Below are positions 17,157 through 26,752 of a stretch of 64,000 bases of DNA, one piece after another; position 1 is the first letter of the stretch; each line of letters starts with the position of its first letter. The notes under the pieces were generated by a model. The model was not told the DNA's origin, did not search any database, and saw only the letters and a program-made list of their open reading frames with translations. The DNA is from Lacrimispora sphenoides JCM 1415. Its GTDB lineage: Bacteria; Bacillota; Clostridia; Lachnospirales; Lachnospiraceae. The DNA lies in contig NZ_LT630003.1 in the NCBI RefSeq assembly GCF_900105615.1, forward strand, positions 1,426,001 through 1,490,000, in the 5' to 3' direction. Made by a program: the position numbers and the translations under genes.

Positions 17157-18080
17157 ATGGCAGCAGTTACAGCTGGAATGGTAAAAGAATTAAGAGAGAT
17201 GACCGGCGCGGGCATGATGGATTGCAAGAAAGCTCTTGCAGAAACAGACGGTGATATGGACAAAGCAGTAGAGTTCTTAAGAGAAAAAGGACTTGCAGCT
17301 GCTTCTAAGAAGGCAGGAAGAATTGCAGCAGAAGGTATCGTTACCACGGTTGTATCAGAAGACGGAAAATCTGCAGCAATCGTTGAAGTAAACAGTGAGA
17401 CAGACTTTGTTGCAAAGAACGCTCAGTTCCAGACCTATGTTGCTGAAGTTGCAACTCAGGTGCTTACTTCCCAGGCAACAGATATGGAAGGATTCCTTGC
17501 AGAGCCATGGACACAGGACAACTCCTTAACCGTTGCTCAGGCATTATCCAGCCAGATCGCTGTGATTGGGGAAAATATGAACATCAGAAGATATAAGAAG
17601 ATCGTTACCGAAGGAGTCGTTGTTGATTACATCCACGGCGGCGGAAGAATCGGTGTCCTGATTGAAGCTGATGCAGAAGTAGTGAATGATACGGTAAAGG
17701 AAGCTTTAAAGAATATTGCCATGCAGATCGCTGCATTAACACCAAAGTATGTGAAGAGAGATGAGATTCCTCAGGATTTCATTGATCATGAGATGGAAAT
17801 CTTAAAGGTTCAGGCTAAGAATGAGAATCCGGATAAGCCAGATAACATTCTTGAGAAGATGATTGTAGGTCGTTTAAACAAAGAATTAAAAGAATTCTGT
17901 CTGGTAGATCAGGCTTATGTAAAAGATGGAGATTTAACTGTTGGAAAGTACTTGGAGCAGGTTTCCAAGGAAGTCGGCGGTAAGGTAGATGTGAAAAAGT
18001 TCGTACGCTTTGAGACTGGTGAAGGTCTTGAAAAGAAGGAAGAGAACTTTGCAGAAGAAGTTGCTAGGCAGATGCAGTAA
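17157..18080 (+). CDS. tsf: translation elongation factor Ts
   Basis: 307 residues from the ATG at 17157 (GGAGG 8 nt upstream; the in-frame ATGs at 17139/17142 have no RBS). The N-terminal UBA-like domain and the EF-Tu contact motif ELREMTGAGMMDCKKAL are intact, followed by the two dimerisation-type core repeats. It recycles EF-Tu-GDP. Unlike many Firmicutes, pyrH is not next: an opp operon intervenes. Confidence 0.97.
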   Translation: MAAVTAGMVKELREMTGAGMMDCKKALAETDGDMDKAVEFLREKGLAAASKKAGRIAAEGIVTTVVSEDGKSAAIVEVNSETDFVAKNAQFQTYVAEVATQVLTSQATDMEGFLAEPWTQDNSLTVAQALSSQIAVIGENMNIRRYKKIVTEGVVVDYIHGGGRIGVLIEADAEVVNDTVKEALKNIAMQIAALTPKYVKRDEIPQDFIDHEMEILKVQAKNENPDKPDNILEKMIVGRLNKELKEFCLVDQAYVKDGDLTVGKYLEQVSKEVGGKVDVKKFVRFETGEGLEKKEENFAEEVARQMQ

Positions 18081-18103
18081 TCTTGTAGCAGGATTCTGGG
18101 GGG

Positions 18104-18133
18104 AATCCCATGGGTATCCATGGGATTTTTCTT
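18104..18133 (+). terminator. tsf terminator
   Basis: AATCCCATGG (18104-18113), loop GTAT, CCATGGGATT (18118-18127), then TTTTCTTTT. Confidence 0.9.
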
Positions 18134-18142
18134 TTAAAACAG

Positions 18143-18184
18143 TGTCCGTTTACCATTGACAAATGTTTCCATAACTGACGGACA
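18143..18184 (+). promoter_or_regulatory. opp leader inverted repeat with TTGACA
   Basis: TGTCCGT (18143-18149) and ACGGACA (18178-18184) are perfect inverted repeats flanking a TTGACA (18156-18161). No well-spaced -10 box is visible, so this is either an operator or a leader hairpin; its role is unproven. Confidence 0.4.
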
Positions 18185-18210
18185 TCACTATACCAAAGGA
18201 GTTGAGGAAA

Positions 18211-19128
18211 GTGGCTAAATATATTTTAAAGCGTATCGCTATGGCGATCGTAACCATCTTTGCTGTTGCAACGGTTACTTTCTTTGTCATGAATATGGTG
18301 CCAGGCGGCCCCTTCATGTCAGAGAAGGCCATCAGCCCACAGGCCCAGGCGGCCCTTAATGAAAAGTACGGCCTGGACAAACCGTTAGGCGAACAGTATA
18401 TCACCTATATGAAGGATCTGCTTCACGGCAATTTAGGATTAAGCGTAAAACAGCGCGGCCGTACGGTGAACATGATCATTGAAACTAAATTTCCTGTATC
18501 TGCAAGGATCGGCGGAATGGCAATTCTGACCGCTGTTCTTGTTGGAGTTCCATTAGGCAGTATTGCTGCATTCAAGCGCGGAACCGCAGTTGATAATATT
18601 ATCATTATCTTCAGTACATGCGGAATCGCAGTACCGAGTTTTGTTGTCTGTACTATATTAATGTATATTTTGAGTTTAAAGCTGGGACTTTTGCCTACGT
18701 TTGGACTGGCGTCGTGGAAAAACTACATTATGCCTGTCATGGCTCTTTCCTTTTATCCGTCCTCTTATATCGCACGTCTGATGCGTTCTTCCATGTTGGA
18801 TGTTATGGGACAGGATTACATGAGAACAGCCCGTGCCAAAGGGCTTTCCCAGATGGTCAGCATCTTTAAGCATGCACTTCGTAACGCCATTCTTCCGGTT
18901 GTTACATATTTAGGACCGCTTTTGGCCTATACCGTAACAGGAAGTTTTATTGTTGAAAAGATATTTACGATTCCGGGCCTGGGATCTGAATTCATCGGTT
19001 CCATTACAGGACGTGACTATCCTCTTATCATGGGTACTACGATCTTCCTTGCTACTTTAATGGTTATCATGAATGTGCTGGTCGACGTTGCTTATAAATT
19101 CATCGATCCGCGAATTAATCTGAAGTAA
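18211..19128 (+). CDS. oppB: oligopeptide ABC transporter permease OppB
   Basis: 305 residues from a GTG at 18211 with AAAGGAG 9 nt upstream; a TTG three codons earlier lies almost on that RBS. The N-terminus AKYILKRI and MNMVPGGPF are typical of DppB/OppB proteins; six helices and the EAA-type loop (DYMRTARAKGLSQMVSIFKHALRNAILPV), which docks on the ATPase, follow. First gene of a five-cistron peptide importer, oppBCDF-oppA, with a second oppA behind it. Confidence 0.93.
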   Translation: MAKYILKRIAMAIVTIFAVATVTFFVMNMVPGGPFMSEKAISPQAQAALNEKYGLDKPLGEQYITYMKDLLHGNLGLSVKQRGRTVNMIIETKFPVSARIGGMAILTAVLVGVPLGSIAAFKRGTAVDNIIIIFSTCGIAVPSFVVCTILMYILSLKLGLLPTFGLASWKNYIMPVMALSFYPSSYIARLMRSSMLDVMGQDYMRTARAKGLSQMVSIFKHALRNAILPVVTYLGPLLAYTVTGSFIVEKIFTIPGLGSEFIGSITGRDYPLIMGTTIFLATLMVIMNVLVDVAYKFIDPRINLK

Positions 19129-19144
19129 GGGAAAGGAGAAAGAA

Positions 19145-20185
19145 ATGCCAAAGAATAAATTATCATTACAGCTAAATGTAGAAGACTTTCTCCCGGCAAG
19201 TGATGCAGAAAAAGAAAGCCTGACAGTCATGCGTAAGAGCGTTGGATTTTGGAAGGATGGAATCAGACGCCTTAAAAAGAATAAGATTTCAATGATCAGC
19301 CTTGCTATTATCATTGTTGTATTTATTTTGTCCTTTTTAGTCCCTCAATTCTACCCATATAGGTATGAACAGCAGATCCGTGGAAGTGAAAATCTTGCTC
19401 CCATGCAGTATTCTGAAAAAGAACTGACTGCTATAGAATCGGGAGAGAAAGTATTTCCTCATATTTTAGGAACGGATAACCTGGGTCGTGACTATGCGGT
19501 CCGTGTCATGATGGGAAGCCGTGTTTCCCTGATGGTCGGTCTGATCGCTTCCTGTATCATTTTACTCATCGGATCCCTTTACGGTTCCATCGCAGGCTTC
19601 TTCGGCGGCTGGGTGGATATGATTATGATGCGTATTGTAGATATGATTTATACAGTACCAGATATTTTGATTATCGTTTTGCTTTCCGTTGCATTTGACC
19701 AACCGCTAAAAGCCTTGTCTCAAAGGCCCGGTTTTCAGTGGATCCAGGTCATCGGTGTTAACTTAATCAGTATCTTTGTTGTATTTGCCCTGCTTTATTG
19801 GGTAGGTATGGCACGTATCGTGCGAAGCCAGATCCTGATTTTAAAGGAGCAGGAATATGTAACTGCGGCAAGAGCCCTTGGAGCATCCAGCGGTCATATC
19901 ATTAAGAAACATTTGCTTACAAACTGTATTGGTACCTTAATTGTTACGACTACGCTGCAGATTCCATCTTCAATTTTTACGGAGAGCTTTTTAAGCTTCC
20001 TTGGCCTTGGCGTTGCTGCGCCCATGCCTTCTTTGGGAAGTCTTGCAAGCGCTGCGTTAAATGGTCTGCAAAGTTATCCGCACCGTTTATTTGCACCGGC
20101 ACTTATGATTTCTATCATTATTCTAAGTTTCAACCTGTTGGGCGATGGTCTGCGTGACGCATTCGATCCAAAGCTGAAAGATTAA
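19145..20185 (+). CDS. oppC: oligopeptide ABC transporter permease OppC
   Basis: 346 residues. A long cytoplasmic N-terminus (about 45 residues) precedes the first helix, as in OppC. The conserved GTDNLGRDYAVRVMMGSRVSL and the EAA-type loop EYVTAARALGASSGHIIKKH are present, with six predicted helices. It pairs with OppB to form the membrane channel. The gene starts 16 nt after oppB with AAAGGAG upstream. Confidence 0.93.
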   Translation: MPKNKLSLQLNVEDFLPASDAEKESLTVMRKSVGFWKDGIRRLKKNKISMISLAIIIVVFILSFLVPQFYPYRYEQQIRGSENLAPMQYSEKELTAIESGEKVFPHILGTDNLGRDYAVRVMMGSRVSLMVGLIASCIILLIGSLYGSIAGFFGGWVDMIMMRIVDMIYTVPDILIIVLLSVAFDQPLKALSQRPGFQWIQVIGVNLISIFVVFALLYWVGMARIVRSQILILKEQEYVTAARALGASSGHIIKKHLLTNCIGTLIVTTTLQIPSSIFTESFLSFLGLGVAAPMPSLGSLASAALNGLQSYPHRLFAPALMISIIILSFNLLGDGLRDAFDPKLKD

Positions 20186-20199
20186 GGAGGAGAGATTCG

Positions 20200-21204
20200 A
20201 TGAACGAATATTTGGTTAATATTGAAAATGAACGTCTTTCCTTCTTTACCCCGGCTGGAGAAGTGAAGGCTCTTAATGATGTATCCCTTCATCTTCGTGA
20301 AGGAGAAGTTCTGGGTATTGTAGGTGAGTCCGGTTCCGGTAAGTCCGTAACAGCCTACAGCCTTATGGGACTTACAGCTTATCCTGGACGCATGATTGGC
20401 GGATCCCTTCAGTTTAACGGTCACCAGATTGAGAAGATGACAGAGAAGGAAATGAGAAAGATCCGGGGAAATGAAATTTCTATTATTTTCCAGGATCCCA
20501 TGACCAGTTTAAACCCGGTTTACACAGTTGGAAACCAGATCACTGAAGTGATCATGCTTCATACAAATAAAAATAAACAGCAGGCGAATGAAAGAGCAAG
20601 GGAGCTTCTGACCCTGGTAGGGATCAATGAGCCTGATAAGCGTTTGAAGCAGTATCCTCACGAGCTGTCCGGTGGTATGCGCCAGCGTATCATGATTGCC
20701 ATTGCTCTTGCATGTGAGCCAAAGCTTTTGATCGCTGATGAGCCGACTACCGCTCTGGATGTAACCATTCAGGCACAGATTCTGGAACTGATGATGGAAC
20801 TGAAAGAAAAACTTGGGATGGCGATCATCATGATCACTCATGACCTGGGTGTGGTTGCGAACATGTGCGACCGAATTGCAGTTATGTATGCGGGAAAAGT
20901 AGTAGAATACGGCAATACGGATGATATTTTCTATAATCCAAGCCATGAATATACAAAAGGTCTGATCCGAAGCATTCCTAAGCTTACGGAAAAAGAGCAC
21001 AACAAGCTTGTTCCTATTGAAGGAAGCCCTGTGGATATGTTAAATCCGCCGGCTGGATGTCCTTTTGCGCCCAGATGCCGCGCCTGCATGAAGATTTGCC
21101 TGCGTGAAATGCCGCCGTATACGGATATATCCGATATTCATTATAGTGCCTGCTGGCTGCTTCAGAAGCAGGAGTATGAACAGGCACAGAAGGGAGATGC
21201 ATGA
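20200..21204 (+). CDS. oppD: oligopeptide ABC transporter ATP-binding protein OppD
   Basis: 334 residues. Walker A GESGSGKS, signature LSGGMRQR, Walker [13 protein letters not shown] and the H-loop ITHDLG are intact. The C-terminal oligopeptide/dipeptide-transporter extension includes Cys residues ([14 protein letters not shown]), which in related proteins bind an Fe-S cluster. Its stop overlaps the oppF start (ATGA), so the two ATPase subunits are translationally coupled. Confidence 0.94.
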   Translation: MNEYLVNIENERLSFFTPAGEVKALNDVSLHLREGEVLGIVGESGSGKSVTAYSLMGLTAYPGRMIGGSLQFNGHQIEKMTEKEMRKIRGNEISIIFQDPMTSLNPVYTVGNQITEVIMLHTNKNKQQANERARELLTLVGINEPDKRLKQYPHELSGGMRQRIMIAIALACEPKLLIADEPTTALDVTIQAQILELMMELKEKLGMAIIMITHDLGVVANMCDRIAVMYAGKVVEYGNTDDIFYNPSHEYTKGLIRSIPKLTEKEHNKLVPIEGSPVDMLNPPAGCPFAPRCRACMKICLREMPPYTDISDIHYSACWLLQKQEYEQAQKGDA

Positions 21205-22181
21205 TGGAAAATAAAAATCTTGTAGAGGTGCAGAATTTACAGCAGTATTTCCCTGTTGCCGGTGGCAAGTTATTTGAGAAAAAGGTCGTAAAAGCAGTAG
21301 ATAACGTTTCTTTTGGAATTAAAAAGGGCGAGACTTTAGGACTGGTTGGAGAATCCGGCTGCGGAAAAACTACCACAGGCCGTACTTTGCTCCGGCTTTA
21401 TGAGCCTACCGCAGGAAAGATTTTCTTTGACGGAGAAGATATTACCAAGGTAAACATGCTCCCTTACCGCCGAAAGATGCAGATCGTGTTCCAGGATCCT
21501 TATGCCAGCCTGGATCCCCGTATGACCGTTGGGGATATTATCGGCGAGGCAATTGACATCCATCATCTTGCTTCTAATAAAAAGGATCGTCAGGATCAGA
21601 TCATTTCTGTTCTGTCAACAGTAGGACTTAATTCAGAGCACGCAAACCGTTACCCTCATGAATTTTCCGGCGGTCAGCGTCAGCGTGTGGGTATTGCCCG
21701 CGCTCTGGCAGTAAACCCTCAGTTTATCGTCTGTGACGAGCCGGTATCGGCTCTGGATGTTTCCATTCAGGCGCAGGTTGTCAATATGTTTGAACAGCTT
21801 CAGGAGGAACTGGGACTGACCTATCTGTTTATAGCCCATGATCTTTCTATTGTGAAGCATATTTCCAACCGGATCGGAGTTATGTACTTAGGAAAAATGG
21901 TAGAGCTTGCAGACAGCTATGAACTGACGTTCCACAGCGTACACCCATATACCAAGAGCCTGATTTCTGCCATCCCGATTGCGGATCCCGAAACCAGCCG
22001 TAAATCTAAGAGAATTGTTCTGGAAGGGGATGTACCAAGCCCGGTAAATCCGCCATCCGGCTGCCGTTTCCGTACACGGTGTCCTTATGCGGATGAACTT
22101 TGTGCTGCACAGGAACCGGAGTGGAGAGAGGTTTCTTCCGGTCATTTTGCTGCATGTCACCATCTGGACAAGGTAAACTGA
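21201..22181 (+). CDS. oppF: oligopeptide ABC transporter ATP-binding protein OppF
   Basis: 326 residues. Walker A GESGCGKT, signature FSGGQRQR, Walker B FIVCDEPVSALD, H-loop IAHDLS and the Cys-bearing C-terminal extension (CRFRTRCPYADELC) are all present. It forms the heterodimeric ATPase with OppD. Starts in the sequence ATGATGG; either ATG is possible. Confidence 0.94.
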   Translation: MMENKNLVEVQNLQQYFPVAGGKLFEKKVVKAVDNVSFGIKKGETLGLVGESGCGKTTTGRTLLRLYEPTAGKIFFDGEDITKVNMLPYRRKMQIVFQDPYASLDPRMTVGDIIGEAIDIHHLASNKKDRQDQIISVLSTVGLNSEHANRYPHEFSGGQRQRVGIARALAVNPQFIVCDEPVSALDVSIQAQVVNMFEQLQEELGLTYLFIAHDLSIVKHISNRIGVMYLGKMVELADSYELTFHSVHPYTKSLISAIPIADPETSRKSKRIVLEGDVPSPVNPPSGCRFRTRCPYADELCAAQEPEWREVSSGHFAACHHLDKVN

Positions 22182-22187
22182 TTTTCA

Positions 22188-22216
22188 TTGCCATTTTATA
22201 GTTTTTATGCTATGCT
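22188..22216 (+). promoter_or_regulatory. promoter of oppA copy 1
   Basis: TTGCCA (22188-22193), 17-nt spacer, TATGCT (22211-22216). It gives the abundant binding protein its own transcript beyond oppBCDF. Confidence 0.75.
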
Positions 22217-22289
22217 GAGAATGAATCGGCACAACAAACGTCGGACGTATTGCTGTGCCGATTTAAATATATTCTATAGGAGGGAATTT

Positions 22290-23981
22290 ATGAAAAAAAT
22301 GTCACTTGTATTGGCTGCTGTTATGGCAACCGGCATGATCCTTTCCGCTTGCGGCGGTAATAAATCGGCTGGTCCATCTGAAGGCGGTACTACCAATGCA
22401 GCGAATGGGGAAGCAACTACCCCAGGAGGAGAATCATCTGGAGGTCTTGACCTTGCAGTTCAGGTCGGCCCGAACCCGGAAACCATTGATCCCGCTTTAA
22501 ATAGTGCGGCTGATGGTGCAAACGTGATCGTACATGCCTTTGAGCCTTTACTGATCGTAAATTCAGAGAACAAGATTGTAGGCGGTCAGGCAGAAACCTA
22601 CGATGTATCTGAAGATGGACTTACCTATACCTTCCACCTTCGTGATGGTTTGAAGTGGAGTGATGGTACTCCTCTGACAGCCAATGACTTTGTGTATTCC
22701 TGGAAGAGACTGGCAGATCCTAATACAGCAGCTCCTTATGGGGCAGACATGCTGGGTTATGTAAAGGGCTATGAAGAGGCAGCTGCCGGAGATCCGGATG
22801 CCCTTGGTGTTTCAGCTTCCGATGACAAGACTCTTGTAGTAGAATTATCCGCTCCCTGCGTGTATTTTTCAAAGCTGGTTACTCATGCCTCCATGGTTCC
22901 GGTGCAGCAGACAGTTGTAGATGCAGCTGGGGATCAGTGGTGCTTAAAGCCTGACACTTATATCTCTAACGGACCTTTAAAGATGATTGAGTGGGTACCA
23001 GGCTCTCATATTACTTTTGCGAAAAATGAAAATTATTGGAACGCAGATAAGATCACTTTAAATACTTTAAAATTCGTCCTGATGGAAGATGCTAATGCGG
23101 CTTACAGCGCTTATCAGACCGGAGAAGTATCCATGATTAAGGATGTACCTACAGAGGAGATCCCGGCGCTTAAGGGCAAAGAAGAGTTCCATGTTGAGCC
23201 AGGTATGGGTATTTCCTATATCGATTTCCAGAACCAGAAGGAGCCATTTAACAATCCGGATGTGCGTAAAGCTTTAAGCCTTGCCATTGACCGTGATTAT
23301 CTGGCTAATACCGTTATGCAGGGTATTGGCGCTCCTGCGGCTAACTTTGTTCCACGTGGTGTTTCTGATGCAGAAGGCGGAACCTTCTTTGAGGATGTAA
23401 CACGCAAGAACAACGGTGGTGACTTCTTTAATATTGAAGATCATGAAGCAGATATTGCAAAGGCGAAAGAGCTTCTTGCAAAGGCTGGATATCCTGACGG
23501 AAAAGGCTTCCCTGTTACGGAGTATATGACCAATGATGCTGGCTATAACAAAGCGGTAGCAGAATACCTGCAGAGCTGCTGGAAGGAAAACCTTGGCATT
23601 AACGTAGACATTAAGATCCTTGAGTGGGCAACCTTTACACCTACCCGCCGTGCAGGAGATTATCAGATTGCCCGTGATGCCTGGAGTTTTGATTATGATG
23701 ATCCTTCCAATCTTTTAAACCTGATGATGTCTACAAGCGGCAATAATAATGCTTTGTACAAAAATCCGGAGCTTGACAAGCTGCTCAATGAGGCCAACTC
23801 CACTGCTGATGTTAAAGAGCACTATGAGAAGCTTCATGAGGCAGAAAACATGATCCTTAACGACGCAGCCATTGCACCGCTTAATTACCGGAATGAATTC
23901 TGGCTAAAGGATCCTAAGTTAAAGGGAACATGGTATTCTCCATATGGATACTGGTTCTTCCAGTTTGCTACCATGGACTAA
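22290..23981 (+). CDS. oppA: peptide ABC transporter substrate-binding lipoprotein, copy 1
   Basis: 563 residues from the ATG at 22290 (AGGAGGG upstream); the longer frame from 22188 is rejected because it overlaps the promoter. A lipoprotein signal peptide ends in the lipobox LSAC (about residues 18-21). The mature part is SBP_bac_5 family: PETIDPALNS, TYTFHLRDGLKWSDGTPLT, and the C-terminal WYSPYGYWFF. It binds peptides and delivers them to OppBC. It is followed by its own terminator and a close paralogue. Confidence 0.94.
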   Translation: MKKMSLVLAAVMATGMILSACGGNKSAGPSEGGTTNAANGEATTPGGESSGGLDLAVQVGPNPETIDPALNSAADGANVIVHAFEPLLIVNSENKIVGGQAETYDVSEDGLTYTFHLRDGLKWSDGTPLTANDFVYSWKRLADPNTAAPYGADMLGYVKGYEEAAAGDPDALGVSASDDKTLVVELSAPCVYFSKLVTHASMVPVQQTVVDAAGDQWCLKPDTYISNGPLKMIEWVPGSHITFAKNENYWNADKITLNTLKFVLMEDANAAYSAYQTGEVSMIKDVPTEEIPALKGKEEFHVEPGMGISYIDFQNQKEPFNNPDVRKALSLAIDRDYLANTVMQGIGAPAANFVPRGVSDAEGGTFFEDVTRKNNGGDFFNIEDHEADIAKAKELLAKAGYPDGKGFPVTEYMTNDAGYNKAVAEYLQSCWKENLGINVDIKILEWATFTPTRRAGDYQIARDAWSFDYDDPSNLLNLMMSTSGNNNALYKNPELDKLLNEANSTADVKEHYEKLHEAENMILNDAAIAPLNYRNEFWLKDPKLKGTWYSPYGYWFFQFATMD

Positions 23982-24002
23982 TAAACTGTTATTTATAAAT
24001 TG

Positions 24003-24032
24003 CACCCAGGAATATTTCCTGGGTGTTTTTTT
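24003..24032 (+). terminator. oppA copy 1 terminator
   Basis: CACCCAGGAA (24003-24012), loop TAT, TTCCTGGGTG (24016-24025), then seven T. Confidence 0.92.
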
Positions 24033-24070
24033 ACCCTTCATTTATTCTTTTCTAATATACCATTTTATCA

Positions 24071-24099
24071 TTGCTATTTTGCTATTTTTATGTTATATT
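24071..24099 (+). promoter_or_regulatory. promoter of oppA copy 2
   Basis: TTGCTA (24071-24076), 17-nt spacer, TATATT (24094-24099). Confidence 0.75.
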
Positions 24100-24175
24100 A
24101 AAGAATAAGTCGCTGCAGTAACTGATTAAAGCGTTATTGCGTTGATAGAATATAATTTTATTAGGAGGACGGTTT

Positions 24176-25876
24176 ATGAAAAAAATGTCACTTGTGTTGG
24201 CTGCTGTTATGACCTCCGGTATGATTCTTTCCGCTTGCGGCGGAAATAATACCGCTGGCACGAAAGCAGGTTCTGACACAAACACAACTGCGGCAGCTAA
24301 CGGCGAAACTGCAGCACCCGCGGATGGGACTTCTACCGCACTTGATCTTGCAGTGCAGGTTGGTCCAAATCCCGAGACCATTGATCCGGCACTGAACAGC
24401 GCTGCAGATGGTGCTAATATTATTGTTCATGCGTATGAACCTCTGATGATCGTTGATCCAGAGAACAAGATTGTGGGCGGTCAGGCTGAATCTTTTGATG
24501 TATCTGAGGATGGCCTTACCTATACCTTCCATCTTCGTGATGGCTTAAAGTGGAGTGATGGTACACCGCTGACAGCCGAGGATTTTGTATATTCATGGAA
24601 GAGACTTGCTGATCCTAATACGGCAGCTCCGTATGCAGGAGATATGCTTGGCTATGTAAAGGGATATGAAGACGCAGCATCAGGCAATCTGGATGCTCTG
24701 GCTGTTTCCGCACCTGATGATAAAACCTTTGTGGTTGAGTTGTCTGTTCCCTGTGTATATTTCTCAAAGCTGATCACTCATGCATCCATGGTTCCTGTAC
24801 AGAAGGCTACGATTGAGGCAAATGGCGACCAGTGGACCTTAAAGCCGGAGACCTATGTGAGCAATGGTCCTTTAAAGATGGTTGAATGGGTACCAGGTTC
24901 TCACATTACCTTTGGTAAGAATGAAAATTACTGGAATGCAAGCAAGGTTACTTTAAATACCTTAAAATTCGTCCTGATGGAAGATGCCAATGCAGCTTAC
25001 AGCGCATACCAGGCTGGTGAAGTATCCATGATTAAAACCCTTCCTACGGAAGAAATTCCAACCCTTAGAACTACCGATGATTTCCAGATAGGATCCACCA
25101 TGGGCACATATTATATAAGCTTCCAGACCCAGAAGGAACCGTTTAATAACCCGGATGTGCGTAAAGCGTTGAGCCTTGCCATTGACCGTGATTATGTTGC
25201 CAATACTGTTATGCAGGGAATTTATGCTCCGTCAACAAATTTCGTTGGCCCTGGCATCTCTGATGCAGAAAATGGTTCTTCTTTTGAAGAAGTGACTCGT
25301 AAAAATAATGGCGGCGATTTCTTTAATGTTGCTGATCATGAAGCTGATATTGCTAAGGCAAAAGAACTTCTTGCAAAAGCCGGATATCCAGATGGCCAGG
25401 GATTTCCAACCATTGAATACATGACGAATGACCAGCTGTTCCATAAACCATTAGCTGAGTATTTACAGAGCTGCTGGAAGGAAGCACTGGGAGTTAATAT
25501 GGACATTAAGATCGTTGAATGGTCTACCTTTACACCTACCCGTCGTGCAGGAGATTTCCAGATCGCACGTAACGGCTGGTTATTAGACTATGACGACCCA
25601 TCCAATATGCTGAACTTATTTAAGTCCACCAGCGGTAATAACGATGGTAAGTACAATAACCCTGAAGTTGATAAGAAGCTTGATGAAGCAAACTCCACTT
25701 CTGATGTTGCAAAGCACTATGCATTGCTGCACGATGCAGAGAACATGATTTTAGAGGATTCCGCTATAGCTCCGGTTGCTTATTACAGCCAGCCATGGTT
25801 ACAGGATCCTAAGTTAAAGGGTACATGGTATTCACCATATGGATATTGGTTCTTCCAGTATGCTACCATGGAATAG
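24176..25876 (+). CDS. peptide ABC transporter substrate-binding lipoprotein, copy 2
   Basis: 566 residues, a tandem paralogue of the preceding OppA; the two align end to end without large gaps and are mostly identical by eye. The signal peptide and lipobox LSAC are the same; the linker after the lipobox (Gly/Thr/Ala-rich) and parts of the ligand-facing region (for example TTDDFQIGSTMGTYYISFQ versus the copy 1 sequence) differ. Separate promoter and terminator allow independent regulation, and divergence in the binding lobe suggests a different peptide preference (inference). AGGAGG precedes the ATG. Confidence 0.93.
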   Translation: MKKMSLVLAAVMTSGMILSACGGNNTAGTKAGSDTNTTAAANGETAAPADGTSTALDLAVQVGPNPETIDPALNSAADGANIIVHAYEPLMIVDPENKIVGGQAESFDVSEDGLTYTFHLRDGLKWSDGTPLTAEDFVYSWKRLADPNTAAPYAGDMLGYVKGYEDAASGNLDALAVSAPDDKTFVVELSVPCVYFSKLITHASMVPVQKATIEANGDQWTLKPETYVSNGPLKMVEWVPGSHITFGKNENYWNASKVTLNTLKFVLMEDANAAYSAYQAGEVSMIKTLPTEEIPTLRTTDDFQIGSTMGTYYISFQTQKEPFNNPDVRKALSLAIDRDYVANTVMQGIYAPSTNFVGPGISDAENGSSFEEVTRKNNGGDFFNVADHEADIAKAKELLAKAGYPDGQGFPTIEYMTNDQLFHKPLAEYLQSCWKEALGVNMDIKIVEWSTFTPTRRAGDFQIARNGWLLDYDDPSNMLNLFKSTSGNNDGKYNNPEVDKKLDEANSTSDVAKHYALLHDAENMILEDSAIAPVAYYSQPWLQDPKLKGTWYSPYGYWFFQYATME

Positions 25877-25897
25877 TAAGGATTATCTGAATTTTAG

Positions 25898-25936
25898 AAA
25901 GCATCCGGGAATTATTTTCCGGGTGCTTTGCTTTTG
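25898..25936 (+). terminator. oppA copy 2 terminator
   Basis: AAAGCATCCGGGAA pairs with TTTCCGGGTGCTTT (two wobble pairs), then GCTTTT. Confidence 0.8.
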
Positions 25937-25969
25937 CCAGGTCTTTATTCCCTGCCTGCAAACTTCCTC

Positions 25970-25998
25970 TTTCCAACCCTAGGAAAGTATGTTATAAT
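25970..25998 (+). promoter_or_regulatory. promoter of the pyrH-frr... operon
   Basis: TTTCCA (25970-25975), 17-nt spacer, extended -10 TGTTATAAT with TATAAT at 25993-25998. Confidence 0.75.
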
Positions 25999-26036
25999 CT
26001 CCTAAGACAATACAAAAGTACAGGAGAGTTAAGGCT

Positions 26037-26738
26037 ATGAATCCAAGACGTGTATTATTAAAGCTCAGTGGCGAAGCTCTTGCTGGTGCGAATAAGACGG
26101 GCTTTGACGAAGCGACTGTTAAAGAGGTCGCGCGGCAGGTTAAAATATCCGTGGATGCAGGTGTCGAAGTAGGCATTGTTATTGGCGGAGGTAACTTCTG
26201 GAGAGGCAGAACCAGCGATGCCATTGACCGTCCTAAGGCGGATCAGATCGGCATGCTTGCTACAATAATGAACTGCATTTATGTTTCAGAGATTTTCCGT
26301 AATGCCGGGATGAGTACACAGATACTGACCCCGTTTGAGTGTGGTTCCATGACAGAACTTTTTTCCAAGGACAGAGCTAACCGGTATTTTGATGAGGGCA
26401 AAGTTGTATTTTTTGCCGGAGGAACAGGCCATCCTTATTTTTCAACCGATACAGGCATTGCGCTTCGCGCCATTGAAATGGAGGCAGATTATATTTTACT
26501 GGCAAAATCCATTGACGGCGTATATGACAGTGATCCAAAGACAAATCCCAATGCTGTTAAATATGAGGAGATTTCCATTCAGGAGGTCATCGAGAAGCAG
26601 CTTGGTGTCATTGATTTAACGGCTTCCATCATGTGTATGGAAAATAAAATGCCCCTTGCGGTATTTAGCTTAAATGAAAAAGATGGCATTGCCAATGCAA
26701 TGCAGGGAAAAATAAACGGTACCATAGTTACCGCATAA
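26037..26738 (+). CDS. pyrH: UMP kinase
   Basis: 233 residues, amino acid kinase fold. The Gly-rich GGGNFWRGR, DQIGMLATIMN and LLAKSIDGVYDSDPK segments are diagnostic of bacterial PyrH. It phosphorylates UMP to UDP with ATP. First gene of a long operon with short gaps running toward polC. AGGAG lies upstream of the ATG. Confidence 0.97.
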   Translation: MNPRRVLLKLSGEALAGANKTGFDEATVKEVARQVKISVDAGVEVGIVIGGGNFWRGRTSDAIDRPKADQIGMLATIMNCIYVSEIFRNAGMSTQILTPFECGSMTELFSKDRANRYFDEGKVVFFAGGTGHPYFSTDTGIALRAIEMEADYILLAKSIDGVYDSDPKTNPNAVKYEEISIQEVIEKQLGVIDLTASIMCMENKMPLAVFSLNEKDGIANAMQGKINGTIVTA

Positions 26739-26752
26739 ACCAGGAGGACGAT

